This document shows, in pieces, positions 10,801-23,500 of a stretch of 64,000 nt of DNA. The DNA comes from Cenococcum geophilum 1.58 (taxonomy: Eukaryota; Ascomycota; Dothideomycetes; Gloniales; Gloniaceae). The stretch is taken from positions 5,051,092 through 5,115,091 of the forward strand of contig KV748176.1 in NCBI GenBank assembly GCA_001692895.1. Direction: 5' to 3'. The notes beneath the pieces are model-generated. The model was not told where the DNA came from. It worked only from the letters and a program-made list of their open reading frames with translations, and did no database searches. The stretch's first letter is position 1. Every line of letters starts with the position of its first letter. The translations under genes were made by a program, and so were the position numbers.

Positions 10801-12960
10801 AATTATTCGGTTAATTTTATATAGGCTAGTTATAAAGGTAACGGTATTAGGCTAAACTAGGTTCTGGTAGAATCCTATAGCGCTAATATAGCAGATATTA
10901 ACTAGTGGGAGGTCCGTAGGTTTCTTTAGCGTCTATTAGGCCATGGTTTGCGGTATAAGGTTTATAGTCTTCCTTAACTTACGTTCTATTTTCCATAAGT
11001 TGTCCTTCCTATTTATTAGTTTAATATAGCGTCTAATATCCCTGGCTTTCCTTTATAGCTTCGTAGGGTTCTCTATAGGGAGCTTAGCTAGGTTACTATT
11101 AACTTCCTAGGTTTTTGGTGCGGGTGGCGTAATATAGGTAGTCTAAGGGCGGCGTAGTATACGGATCTGTTATGGGTTAAGCTATACGTCCTTCTTAAAG
11201 GCCTAGTCTCTGCGCATAGTATTGGCCTAGTAAATAGTATTAATCTAGGGCCGTATAAGGTTTTCTATTATAATGCTAATTTCTTTTATAAAGAAAGGGG
11301 TTGGGGGTAGAGTTTTAGGCTAGATAAGCCGTTTACTCTATATTTTAAGCTATAAGCCTAAATAGGCTAGCTATTTTCTTTTTAAGATTATATTATAGCT
11401 TCCTAAGTCCGTAATAAGAAAGGGGATATTATACTACCTTCGTCTGTTAACGCGGAGGTAGATCTATAAGATAGTTATAATAGGTGGCCCTATCTGTCCG
11501 TTATAACCGTAAATAGGGATTAGTTTGGGCAGTTCTTTAAGGGGTATATTTAAAAAGTTAGCCAGTTTTGCAGCGCACTTTATATTAATTAAGGTAAAGG
11601 CATTTACTCTTAAGTTAGCTAAAGCAGAGGTTAAAACTTAATATCTATTACGAAATAAAGTATAAGGGATAGTGCAGCTTCTTCTACTAACTAGCCGACC
11701 TAGATTGATATGTGATATATCGATCCCTTTTAACCCTAGAGAGGAGTCTTCCTCTAGGGTTCCTCTTTTTCCGGCTCTGTACTATCCTCCTAAATTAATA
11801 GGACCTTATTTATCTTTGCCTTTATTAGGCAGTTCCTTATAGGGTGGCCTATTTAACCGTATAAGAAGTAAGCTCCTTAATCGCTAAGGGCCTATATATA
11901 GGGGTTGCTGTATATAGGCCGGGTGTATACTGGGCCTATAGTAGGGGTAGCTGCGTAGCTAGCTACTGGGTTAGCTATAGGAGTTGCTAATTATGCTGGG
12001 GCACTATGGGCCGTACTTGTAGTACTTGTAGCCTAGTTTATAAGGTTTCTAGTTTTTAGCCGGTTGGCGCGTGCCTTAATTTAATGGAGGCCTTAGTTAA
12101 TAGCTAGGTAATGGTTTATAAGTTCCTTTAACGTCTATACTGTAGTATAAGCTGGTAATACGGCCCGCTGTAGGTCTAGGGTAAGCTTGTCGAAGAGGTC
12201 TGGTAGTAGGTCTTTTTAGGGGATCTGGGCCTGTCTGGCTAGGTATAGAAAGCGGGTTTAGAAGGCTAAAAAGGTCTTTATTGTTTTTATGTTTAGGCTT
12301 TTATAGCTAAGGTAGGCGTTTTGTACTTTAAAAGGGTCCTTATAAATAAAAGATAAGTATTTAATTATTTCTTCTTTAGAGATAGAGGGGTCTGTTAAGT
12401 CTTTAGTATATTGCGGGCGTAAATGCGTCTAGGCGTCTCCGCTAGTATGGCCAAAGATATAGGCCATTTTGGCTTGGGCGTTAGGGAAGTAGTCTGTATT
12501 AACTTTAAGCTTGTCCTATAATTAGAGCTTCTAATTATTAAATATAGGGTTGGTTCCGTCTGTAAGTAGTAGGGGGTCCGCGACCTTTGCTGACCGCTTT
12601 GGTGCTATATAGGCCTTAGTAGATCCACTAAGGCGCTAGGATAGGGCCTAAAGGACTATAGTAAGTCTTTAGTTGTTTAATAATGACTTATTATTAGATA
12701 TAGGGGTATTTCTGGCTTTAAGTAGCTTTTGTAATTGTTTAATTTCGGCATTAGCAGCCGCAAGCTCCGCCTAGGGGGTTGAAATGTTAATTATTTTTTT
12801 GTCTAAAGTATTTAAGGGTCTTATAGCTGCTTTACCTGCTACTGTGGTTTGTGGCATAGTGGTAGGGGTGTTAGGTAATTCCGGGTAATTTCTTTAGGGG
12901 TTTTGGTCTGTATGTGTCTTATAGGTCCTTTCCTTAGGGTTCTGTTTTTTTCTTTTAGGT
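7850..12960 (-). pseudogene. A gag-pol (fossil)
   Basis: Degenerate coding region of element A on the minus strand; domains in order are given in the element entry. The integrase wording (zinc-binding end leading into a conserved HVFIDF-type core, then DRFSK-type motif) is shared with element C at 42.7-42.9 kb. Unresolved bases (N) lie in the integrase part near 8957-8986. Fossil with dozens of breaks. Confidence 0.85.
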
Positions 12961-13065
12961 CTTGTCTTTGTGGTCCTGGTAATGTCCTTAGGGTCCTGTT
13001 CTGTGTTTTTATAGATATATTTAAGTTCCTTCTTAGGAAGAAAGAGTAGAGTGAGCTTTAGATAA

Positions 13066-13292
13066 TGTTAGCGACTTAGTTAATCGAGACATAAGTACGG
13101 CAAAATGGTCGCGTAAGCCTATATGATTAGATTGTCTATAAACGAGAATCTAAAGCTAAAGAAAGGAAAGGAGAAGAAGGGGAGCGCCGCTTGAAGCTAT
13201 ATACGATCTTCGCGTCACGTGACCGCAATATGCGGCAATTTGTGGTAACTTGCCGGTGCGTAGTTCTGCTAAGTTCTGCCAGTGCCGTAATA
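13066..13292 (-). repeat. 5' LTR of A
   Basis: 227 bp copy of 7313-7539. Contains CACGTG at 13216-13221, which the other copy has as CACATG. Confidence 0.92.
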
Positions 13293-13297
13293 AGGAA

Positions 13298-13558
13298 CGA
13301 GAGGAACTTATATACCTTATATATAACACGTATATTACGTATAAAAAGGATTTTATAGGAGTACGGTTGTGTATTTAAGGACCCTTAGTCCCTACCTAGA
13401 TAGTTCCTTCCTTATAGTAATTCTTAGAATATAATTAGAGTTAATCTGTTAGGCAACCACTCTATTAGTTATTATTACGTTGTTAACTTACTTGTAATAC
13501 CTACACACCTAGCCCATTAATAAGTCTATCGTAGTACTTGCTATAAGGTTCCGTTATA
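13298..13558 (+). repeat. 5' LTR of B1, second part
   Basis: Completes the 420-bp LTR after element A; ends GGTTCCGTTATA, matching the end of the 3' copy at 29172. Confidence 0.9.
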
Positions 13559-13597
13559 TAATTACTACCTAGTTACGGTTTTAATAAGTTAAATAAT

Positions 13598-15620
13598 ATG
13601 CCACCGAAAGCAGCTATTATAACGCCATTAACGGCAGCAACTACTTTAAGGTTAGGAGGCGACACTAGTATAGCAAATACTGACTTATAATAACCTATAA
13701 CGGTTAAATAGCTATAAGAGATAGTTAACCAGTTAGTAGAGAATAATACAACAATTAAATAAAGGATTAATGGGATAGGGGCAGCGAAGATTAAGTTACC
13801 TTTAATTAAGAGATTTTCAGGAGAGAGATTAAAGCTTAAAGGATTTCTTACGTAAATACACTTTAAGGTTATATAAGAAGGAGTAAAACTGCTAATACCT
13901 ATAGATTGAATAGCTTATGCGGGATTATTCCTATTAAAAAGAGCACTTAAATAGTTTAAGCCTTACCTTATAGAAATATAGGTAAATAAAATAACAACCA
14001 CTAATTAGGAGGTGCGGTTTATATTCTTAAGTTAGGAAGAATTTATAGAGCGACTTATATAAATATTTAGAGACCTAGAGGCAGTAACTATAGCAAAAAG
14101 AAAACTCTAAGACATTACGTAATAAACTTTAATAATTAAGTATATAATATAGTTCTAAACGCTAGCTATATAAGTTAAGTAGAATAATAAGGCGCTTATA
14201 GTATAGTATAAATAGGGACTTAAGGCTAAAGTCTAGGATGTAATTATTCTAATAGAAGATGCGGACACCCTAAGGGATTTAATAAATTAAGTAATAAAGA
14301 TTAATAATAGGATCTCCTAAAGGGAATAGGTTAAGAAAGGTTAGGATAGGGTTTTATAGTTATATAAGGCGTAAAGTATGTAATAACTAAAGCTAAGTTA
14401 GAAACTATAGTATGGCGCAAAGCTAATAGACCTAAGTAGTACTAAAGAAACCTATAAGAGATGGAGTAAAAAATTATAAAAGCCTAAAGGTTAAGGATCT
14501 AGTAATTATAGGACTAAGGAGTATAGGCTAAACTAGGGATCTTAGCAGTAGAAGACGTTTAGGCGGACTCTATAGTAAAGTTAGTAGTTTAGAAATAGAG
14601 CTTATATAAATTGCGGAAAATAAGGTTACTTTATAAGGGATTATAAAGATGGTTAGAGTTACTATATAATAAAGGGAACCAGACTAGTAGAAGACATATA
14701 TATATAGAGGGATAATAGTATACTATAAGGAATAAAAGAATATTTAATTAGAAGTTTTGCATTTTGTTATAATAATATATACCAAATTTATAAAGACGCT
14801 AAGTATAGCGTAAGCTATTAGCTATAAGAGCTAAAATTTATAGAGTATAGAGAAACTAACGAACTATTACGTAGATCGGATATTAAAGACGATGAGTTTA
14901 ATATAGGTAAAACATTTACAAACGATGAGGTAATAAAGGTAGCTTACTAAGAGCGTATAAACCTTAGAGAAGTTATAATAAAAGTAGAAACTAAGACCGC
15001 TATAGAGTAAGAATTAGTAACAGGTATTATAACACTATTAAATACGGCATCCATTACTTTATAAGACGGAAGGAGTAATATTTAAAGAGGATTAAGCAAG
15101 CAGACGACTGCTAGTGCTAGCTTACTACTTAATAAAGGTAAAAGGCTAAAGGCTTAAGATTCTTATAATGAGATAAGAGAAATCTAAGATTCCAAAGACA
15201 GAATAAGGATAGCTTAAGGACCCATAATAGACGAAAACTAATAGAGTAGGGCAGTAGCTTAGTTTAAAGATATATAAATAAGCTTGGGATAAGAGTTCCT
15301 AATAGTATAAGACTCTTAAGACAAGATAAGTGAGATTTAAAACTCTTAAGATAAGATAAAAACACTATAGACGCCTAGTTAGACTAAGGTGGGAGCTAAG
15401 CTTAAGTTAGAAGTAAGCTTAGAATTAAAGAATCTAAAAAACTAAAGATTTGGAGCACGAATAAAGGTATCTATAGATAAGAGGTAAGAGGCTTCTTTAT
15501 AGATTAGAGAATCTGCAATATAAATAGTAATTAGACTAGGAGATAAGTATATAGACCTAGAGGACTTACTAGGGGAATATAGTGTTCAGCCTAAAGATTA
15601 AAAAGTTAATGTTAAGATTA
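13598..15620 (+). pseudogene. B1 gag (fossil)
   Basis: Starts MPPKAAIITPLTAATTL at 13598 and is matched by the gag starts of B2 (on minus near 56840) and of the family at 63821. Contains a CCHC-type zinc knuckle (CGK.GY type) near 14600-14645. The frame is interrupted by the short LTR element at 15626. Many breaks. Confidence 0.8.
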
Positions 15621-15625
15621 AGAAG

Positions 15626-15836
15626 TGTCAGTATCACCTAAGTGCACTTATATGGCCTATTAACTATTAAATTAATTCTTATCTAATAGGTGTCAAAAGT
15701 AGAGGATCATAAGGATCGTAGTGCCTAAGTAGGGGGCTGATGAGTTACCGTAAGGATGACTAATTAGAGACACGAATACCTCAACCTCGACCTCGACCTC
15801 AACCTCGACCTTAACCTCTGTCCATATATTCCAACA
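15626..15836 (-). repeat. Left LTR of the short LTR element
   Basis: 211 bp, TGTCAGTATC... to ...TTCCAACA. Contains a tandem CTCGAC hexamer run (about 15781-15817), which differs in phase of decay from the right copy. Confidence 0.9.
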
Positions 15837-16039
15837 CTAGCAGTTCTTTCTTTATGCTTGTGGTGCTGTAGAAAGGTAGCAAGGCAGTAAGGCAGCAAGG
15901 CAGCAAGGTATCGGTTTAGCTGGAGGTGGAAGTAGTAAAACAGTTGGCTGCAGGCAGGGCAGCAAGAGTCTATTGTAATAGCAGTACGGTGCAAGCGTCG
16001 GGTGGTGATAGTGGTTGAACGTAGGGCTCGTCTATTGGT

Positions 16040-17560
16040 CGGTCGGTAGATCGCAGGCGTACAGGCACGATTATTCGGTTGGTAGATCGCAGGCGTATCA
16101 GCGCGATCAGTATCGTAATAGCAGGCATAGCGGCGCTATTAGTTTGTCAATAGTATGGGCAGTATAGTGCCAGCGTCAGATAGATTGCAGGCGTAACGGT
16201 ACAATCGTTTAGTTAGTAGATCTCTATCCCAACAAAGCTTAACACCCGAATTCCCGTTTACATCTTTTAGACAACGACATCCTCGAATATACTTATAGAG
16301 AGTAGTATTTAAGGGGAATATAGATCCGCACTTAGTACATTAAAACGGTTAATAATCTAGTAAGTGTTTAAAGAGCGCTTAACCCAAAGGGAACGTAGTA
16401 GAGCACTTTTTGCAGGTTTAAGGTTGCGGCGGTTTATACGAGCTTGGCTGCCGTAGCTCCTTAGCTTTAGTTATCGAAGAGGGTAAAGCTGGCGGAGCTT
16501 GCGCGGACGGAGCTTATGCGGACAGAGCTTATGCGGACGAAGCTTGTGCGGATAGAGCTTGTGTAGACAGAGCTTGTGCTAGTGTAGCTTATTGTTGCTG
16601 TAATTACTAAACTACACTTTGTAACTCCTTAATCTCCTCCTTTTATTCTTAATACGCCTTCTAAACTCTTTTGTACTGTCGTCAACGTAGGTCCAGAATA
16701 TCCTATATATCCTGAATCTGTTTTTAATAAGCGGCTATAGTTGGAAACTCCCATTAGGCTTTATTGTTATAGATGTTAATATAGTAAGGCCGCCCAGTAG
16801 TCATACAGCTCCCGCTTTTATATCCTTTAGGAAGTTAAGGTAGTGCCATTATTAAGGGTTTATAGCTGCCGCAGACGCCAGTAGATTTAAGAGGGTAGAG
16901 GATAGGGAGCACGCTGGCGTTATAGGCGCGCTATTAGACGTGGTATTCGACGTGGCAGATCTACAAGGAAGATAGCAGACGGTGTCGGGATTATAGGTAG
17001 GTAGGGGATGGTTTACTGCTGACGCTGCTAGGTTGTTAGGTATTGGGTGCTGCGCAAGGCTACTAAGTTGCTGTGACGCTGGAGTACTACACAAGGCTAT
17101 TAGATGTTGGTTTGTATGCTAAGCACACTAGGTAGTAGTTTGCTACTAAGTTGCGTAGCTACGCTGGGGTACTGCGTAAAGCAGTTAGGTAGTTAGATGT
17201 TAGGTACTGTAAAAGCTGGTGTGCTATATACGGCTAGAGCGCTACCGTAGTACTACTGGGGTAGCTGCTAGGGTACTGCCCGAGGGCTATTAGACGTTTG
17301 GTGCTATTAAGCTGGGGGTACAGCACTTAGTAAAGAGGTCGTACTGGGGGTTAATGCTGTTAAGCTAGGGGTACGGCGCTTAGTGAAGAGGTCGTACTAG
17401 GGGTTGATTTGCTGCTATAGAATGTCTTATACATTACGTATTTGTCATATATTCTAAGCTGCTGAGGTTAGATGCTGCTAGAGCTGCTAGGTACTGGTTT
17501 TGCTGCTAGGTACTGGATTGCTGCTTGCGATTAAACAAAGCTGCTAGGGCGGCAGTGAAC
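16040..17560. repeat. Tandem and dispersed repeats inside the short LTR element
   Basis: Several local repeats: a TAGATCGCAGGCGTA unit recurring between 16045 and 16200; an 18-bp unit containing GCGGACRGAGCTT about six times at 16495-16595; a unit of about 52 bp (AGCTRGGGGTACRGC...) duplicated at about 17305-17405; and GCTGCTAGGTACTGG twice near 17480-17515. The 18-bp unit makes a 6-residue repeat in the minus-strand frame. Confidence 0.7.
16240..16700 (-). pseudogene. Zinc-finger/coiled-coil frame in the short LTR element (fossil)
   Basis: On minus, from about 16700: a charged, Gln-rich stretch typical of a coiled coil (KEEIKELQ type), then repeated AQALSAQAPS units encoded by the 18-bp repeat, then two C2H2-like fingers (CKKC..FP..LFKH and CTKC..FP..LYK.I) around 16420-16255. 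Function unknown; it could be a structural or DNA-binding accessory protein of the element rather than a Gag. Broken. I could not identify the family. Confidence 0.5.
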
Positions 17561-17603
17561 CTTATTGCTCTATAGCCAACCGGTGAGGTTAACCATTAAT
17601 TAA

Positions 17604-17814
17604 TGTCGGTATCACCCAAGTGCACTTGTATGGCCTATTAACTATTGAATTGATTCTTATCTAATAGGTGTCAAAAGCAGAGGATTATAAGGATCGCAGT
17701 GCCTAAGTAGGGGGCTAATAAGTCACCGTAAGGATGACTAATCAGAGACACGAATACCTCAACCTTGACCTCGACCTCGACCTCGACCTCGACCTCTGTC
17801 CATATATTCCAATA
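17604..17814 (-). repeat. Right LTR of the short LTR element
   Basis: 211 bp copy of 15626-15836, ending TTCCAATA, followed by TSD AGAGG. Confidence 0.9.
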
Positions 17815-19024
17815 AGAGGTAAGAAGACTTTAAGGATCCACTTATAAGACGCGAAAGGAAAGAAACTATAGAGGAATTTAGAGCAAGAATTACTAAATGG
17901 CAAGAGTAGAAACTAGATAAAAGATCTAGTATACTAGGTTATATAAGGGATAGAGCGCTAGTATAAAGAATTGCTAATAGGCCTAGAGTAGGTATACTAA
18001 GAGCTAAGTGGCTTACTAAACTGGAATAAGAAGAGGATCTAGGGATTCTAACTAGGTTTGAAGAACGATATATAAAAGGCTATTATAATATAGTAGTAAA
18101 GAGATATTTCCTTACGGACGAGCCGTATATACTTAAAGGGCTGTATTAAAAGTAGTATAGGTAACGACATAATAATAAGTAGGAAGATTTCTATATATAG
18201 TTAGATAAAAAAAGTTATCTAAGACTACCCAATTATAGAGAAGGCCATAACTTATATTAAAGGAGCCTTAATTATAATATTAAAAGATCTAAAGGAGTAA
18301 TTAGAGGACTAAAGAAGTAAAAGGCAAATCTTAGTACCTGCGAATAAAGTTATAACGCTTAGATTAATACGAGAAAGGTTTAAACTTAAGGATAAAGATA
18401 AGCCGAGAGTTAACCTAAGACACTAAGTATATTATACACTATTGTGGATAGTATATATAGATAATACGTGTAATATATATAGAGCACCTAAGAATAAAAA
18501 TTGGAAGTATTTAATAAGGATATATTAGATAACGGATAAGGCAAAATATTAAAATGCTAAGTATATGTATAGTTAGCACTTAGTGGAAGTTTAAGAATAA
18601 GGAGACTTAATACTTTAACTAGGAAGATTTCTTATAGAAGAATACCTAGATGGATAATAGTGGTGAGAATATCCTAAGAATACGTGTCTATAGTATATTA
18701 AAGATAAAAAGCGAACTAAGTATTGGCTTAAGTTAAACTAAGTATAAATAAAATTAAGTAGCTAATAGTTGGGAAAAGTAGAGGCCTATAGGACTAGAGG
18801 GAACTAGTAGTAAAGCCTTAGACCCTTAAAGGAATTTAAGGATAACACCTAAATTTATAAGTAAAGTGGTAAGATTAACAGTTTAAGGTATTAATAGATA
18901 GTAGAGCAATAAGAAACCATATCTTGCTAATAGCAGTTAAAAGAATAGGGTTACTATATAGGAAAAAGGAATATTTTTACCTATTAATAACGATTTTAGG
19001 AGATCTAATAGCCTATAGAGGAGG

Positions 19025-19223
19025 TGTTAGTTACATAAGGGGGATATCACGTAGCTACGGTTCGTAGATAGTATAATAATTGTTCTTGTTTTTCTATTCT
19101 ATTAGGAAGGGCGAAGAGCTTAAGGCTCCTCGCCACGCTAGCGCCGCGGCAACACGTGACGGCAACTTGCCCCACGTGACGGCAATTTGCCTCACATGGC
19201 GGCAATTTACCCTATTCCTAACA
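19025..19223 (-). repeat. 3' LTR of E
   Basis: 199 bp, TGTTAGTTAC... to ...CCTAACA. Contains a 20-bp tandem repeat carrying CACGTG at 19153-19158, CACGTG at 19173-19178 and CACATG at 19193-19198. Confidence 0.92.
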
Positions 19224-19384
19224 CTGGCAACTCTTCTTTTTATAGTTGCTATCTATAGACACTTATAAATTGCTACTATATAAAGGTACAAAGCTAAGGG
19301 AAGGAAGAAGAAGAAGAAGGGCGTTAGGGGTTAACGTGAAGATAAGTGGGCCGCCAAGGCGCTAGTCGTAAGCGAGCGAATAGC

Positions 19385-19411
19385 GATTTTCCATCCCGGG
19401 GATGGAAAATC
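19385..19411. repeat. Perfect hairpin inside E, 13-bp arms
   Basis: GATTTTCCATCCC and its exact complement are separated by a single G. It lies between the E LTR and the end of its pol, thus in the 3' untranslated part of the minus-strand transcript. Perfect symmetry in a heavily mutated element is unusual. Could be a structured RNA 3' element or a chance survivor. Confidence 0.7.
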
Positions 19412-20226
19412 CTAATTAGCTGTTTAGAATTAGGGTCTATAGAATCCTTCTACTCCCTTTTAACCCAACCTTTAACTCGTATACGTAGAGTATTTGTGTT
19501 AACGAACGTCTCTAGTGCCTTATTTGGGTTTGCCTTTATTATCGCATCTACTAAGTTATCTTAGCTATTAATCCATTAAATCTTAAAGAGTTTTTAACGC
19601 TTATAGGATTATTAAAGGGCCATAATATTAATTATAAGACGCTTCTCCTTTATAGTACTAAGCTTAACTAAATACTTATAGAGGGAATATAAGTTAGTAT
19701 ATATAATTATAGGAATAGCGGGAAGTTCGAGCCGATCTATAATTATCTTAAGGGTAGTTCCAATTATAATTACTATATTAACTCCGCCAACCATTTTATA
19801 TATCTCTAACGCTAGAACGCTTTAAGTAACGCGCTTACTCTTAGTTAAGCTCTAATAGATAAGATTACCGTGGATTATAAAGTCATTCTCTCTGGTAGAT
19901 TTATTCGTAATAATAATCTTATATCCTAGCTAGGAGCTAAAATCTTTATTATTTATAAATAACCTATTAATAAATATAAAGAGTTTAGCGGCGGGAAGAT
20001 TAATAGATATATAGAGTAGTCCCCAATCAAGATAGGTTATTTACTAGGAAAGGCGCTTATTTAGGGTAAGGACATCCTCCTTAGTTAGTTCCTGGTATTA
20101 AGCGGTAACAGAGAGATTAAAGAAAGCCTTAGGCTAATAGATAAAAGCAATATAAGCTCTATAAGCGCGTTGCTCCATATATCCTTACTTTAGGGAATTA
20201 ACGTCAATAATGTTAATCTTCTTGCC

Positions 20227-20565
20227 TTAACCCTTCTGGCGTAAAGCAATGGAGTCCTCGTTTAGGGAAAGGATACATCTATTAAAGAGTAATGGTATTA
20301 TTAAATTAAGTCTTTCCTTTAGCTTTACTATAAGATTTACTTTTACTAGCTCATCTTCTTTAAGAGCTAAGAATTGGTTATCTCCTAAGATAATTATATT
20401 ATTAGTTTGCATGCCGATAATTCTAAATAGAGTTCCTATAGTTGTAATAAGGAAGCAGGGATCGAATATAGAAGTAGTTATTAAAAGCTTCTCTTTATAG
20501 TGCTTGCTATAAGTAGCCCACCAATAAGTTCCTGCCTCTATAATTCCGTATAATGGCTTAAGCAC
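20227..20565 (-). pseudogene. E reverse transcriptase segment (fossil)
   Basis: The longest open stretch of E (112 codons) matches the copia RT C-terminal half: LYGI.EAGT..W, DPC.LI and a GD-type box near ILGD. It is a piece of a pol polyprotein with many other breaks, not a gene by itself. Confidence 0.85.
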
Positions 20566-23500
20566 AACTATAATTATATCTTTAGGATACTAGTGGCGAA
20601 TTTACTCCGGAAGGTATGCTAATATTAAGCGCTAAAGGTACATCTCTAATTAGGTGTAGGCTTAAGTAATATCTTATAAATAAACTATTATTCTATTCTT
20701 TATTAAGGAGGGAGCTAATATAATAATAACTTGCTAACTAGCTCGTTAAATTATAAGAGATTATATAAAAATCATCTCTTTACTATTATTATTATAACCT
20801 TAAATAATAAGCCTTAATTTCTTGAATAGGGCATTAGTAGCTTTGCCCTTAATTTCGTTAACTATTTTTAACTTAAAGATGCAAACTCTATTAAACTTAG
20901 TAGGGTCATATTTCTCGAATTTAAAGACTCCTCTTATAATAAGACCGTCGATCTCCTGCTTATTAGATGCTTAGAAAGGAGCTCCTGGGGTTATAATACG
21001 ACCTTCCTTTTAAAGCTATTTTGCGAGCTTAAAGTTAGCCTTCTCTTTAGCTGTTATAAAGGCCATTAATAACTTAACTCTACTCTCTATAGCAGCAACG
21101 AATTGCTCTTCGAAATTAATAAAATATTAGCAATTTCGTGATCCCTTTAGGCGACCTCTACCGCGTTATAATTATGGCATATCTACTACAATTGTATTAG
21201 GATCACAGTCGCCTTCTAGGGCATATTAATTATAGTTCTTCTCTAGGGCATCTTCTAGGGTATCTTTTAGGGCATCCTATAAAGGCTCGGAACTGTTATC
21301 TTTATAATAGGGCCTAATAACGGTTAAACGGAATTAAGTAGGTCTATAGGGCATCTAAAGAGTATAAGTTTAACTATTAATTATAATAAGTTTATGTGGG
21401 CCTAACCATCCTCCCTTTTTACGCTATACCTATACTTTAGATTAGAGTGGCAGATTAAGCGTAATTAAAGTATTTAGGCCATTTCTTATTCCTAGTGCGT
21501 TATTAACCTAGCGCGTAGCGTATAAACATTATACCTCCTTTATTACTTTATAAATAGCCTCAGCTTATTACACAATAGAGGGAGATAATAGAGAATTATT
21601 AGTTATTTAAGGGTAGGCGCTAAAGACTAGCAATATAGGTACGAGTCCATCTGGGCCAGCGGAATTATTAATAGCTTTAATAGCTATTTATAAGGTAAGT
21701 TTTTTGCTAGCATCCTTTAGTTCTAAAGAGATAATCTTATATACGCGGCGTAATAGCGTATAATATTGCTCTACTTTTCTAATACTATTATATACCTTAA
21801 TAGGAACTTCCTTAACCTTAATTACTATTGCCTTTATTTGTTATCGGAACTCTATAGATAAGAAGTTCTTTCCTATATTATAAATAATTTAATTAGGGGG
21901 TCCTAGGTAGACATTAATTTAGTATAACTAAAGGGTATCTTATGCGTTTCTAGCTAACATATCCCTTAAAAAACGTGCGGCTTAGAAGGAGGTTAATAAG
22001 TTAATAGCTTAGAGGACTAGCTTGCCGTTAAGATATATAACATTAATAATAATACAGAAGTTAAAGTTATAGTTATCTTTAAGGGTAAACTTAAATCGGC
22101 CAGGGGACTTCTAGTTTATTTAGTAGTAATAGCAGTACTTTATAAGATACTTAATTGCCTTAACCTTGACTTTATAACCTGCTTATTAAAGAACCCTAAG
22201 CAGTTAATGAACAGATAGGTGGCTAAAACAACGGTATAGTTAACGTAGCTTTGACTTAGTTAAGTGACTTTAAGCAACGCTCCTTTCTAGTTGTTGGAGG
22301 AGCAACTAAGGGTAATCCTACTTGCGTACAACGGGCACCCGATTATCTCCCTAAATAAGTATATTTTTAAGGTTATTAAGCTTAACGCCTAATTTATCTA
22401 TATCTTAGATATAGAATAGGAATGGGGTATTTGCGGGAATAATATAGAAGGTAATATATCCTAATGGGGTTTAGACCTTAATTATGCTGAGAGAGATTAT
22501 AGTACCCTTACTGAAGCGAATTATATATTGGCCTACCGTTAATTAGTCGATTTAAATAGAGCTATTAAGCTGCTAAAGAGCTTAAACTTAAGGTTCTCCT
22601 GCTATAGATACTCTTACGGCTCTAGTATCTAGTATAATACTATAGAAGACATTCGCCGAGTATTTATCGTTAAAGGAGAACGCGAAACTTTCCTTTAGCT
22701 TATTAAAGATATCTAACTTTATAACAGAATGGAACGTAAATTAGTTATTAAGGATAGCAACGGTTTATATGCCATTTACCTTACTATACTTAGTGAAGTA
22801 TTAGTTGGGAGAGTAGTCCTTAATATCTATATCCATAAGGAGCTGTTCGGCCTTATTAACCTTATCCTTAAGGTCTTTTATACCTTTATATTGGACCAGA
22901 AAGCTTTAGAAGTAGGCTATAGTAACCTTATAATTTCTAACGTTTCTTATACTCTATCGGAACTTATTATATGCCTCCTTTTACTTATTAAAAGAGTGTC
23001 TATTTAACTAGCAATTTGGCTTCTTATAAATGTAGCACTTCTTCTAACGGTTATTCCGAAATAAACCTCTATAAGGACCTCCATAATTGCTTTATAGTTA
23101 ACGTTAATTATACCCTCTACCGTATCCCCTACTCCGGCCACTATATATTTAATTAGTCTAGTTATAATTATATTAGTTTAGAATCCCGGTTTAAATAGGG
23201 TTTTTAGTATAGAATTATTAGGGTTCTTATATTTATATTATAGTNCCTATAGCGAAGCGTAGTTTAGTATATACTCCTTTAAATGTATTTATAGGTTTAT
23301 ATAGCGCTAAGTTGCACTTAGGAACGCCACAGCATGCTAAGATAACCTGGTCCCTTAGACTGTTCTTATTTTAGTAGGTTTTAGTAAGACTATATTAGAT
23401 TTTCTAGAGTTTATTAAAGAGTAGTTAAAGACACTCTAGGCGAGTTGTTATTAGGTTAAAAGCGATAACTCTCTAAAATATAGTCTCTCGCCATTTGGAC

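Larger units (their letters stand above)
7313..13292 (-). mobile_element. Gypsy/Ty3 chromovirus A, nested in the B1 LTR
   Basis: 5980 bp with 227-bp LTRs (7313-7539 and 13066-13292) and TSD AGGAA (7308-7312, 13293-13297). Orientation is minus: a polypurine tract (AGAGGGGGGG on the minus strand) abuts the left LTR. Reading leftward: gag with a CCHC zinc knuckle near 11830-11870, protease, RT with the YLDD-type box near 10135-10170, RNase H, integrase with its zinc-binding end and core (about 9000-8400), and a chromodomain near 7990-7850. The LTRs differ at ten sites, all transitions. Domain wording and leader make it a sister family of C. Many breaks. Younger than B1. Confidence 0.92.
15626..17814 (-). 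mobile_element. Short non-autonomous LTR element (TRIM/LARD-like) in B1 gag
   Basis: 2189 bp with 211-bp LTRs (15626-15836 and 17604-17814). The TSD AGAAG/AGAGG differs by one transition, and the empty site can be seen in B2 (near 54870-54900). No protease, RT or integrase is recognisable in the 1.77-kb interior. Orientation is inferred as minus: inside the right LTR the minus strand reads TTAATTAATGGTTAACCTC, almost the leader of copia element E, and the left LTR is preceded by a purine-rich stretch. On minus, a decayed frame at about 16700-16240 suggests a coiled coil, a Gln/Ala/Pro-rich section and two C2H2-like fingers. LTRs differ at about 17 sites, all transitions. Less decayed than its host element. 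Confidence 0.82.

Noticed and set aside
20249-20500. 83-codon plus-strand frame
   Set aside because: Shadow of the copia E reverse transcriptase on the opposite strand.
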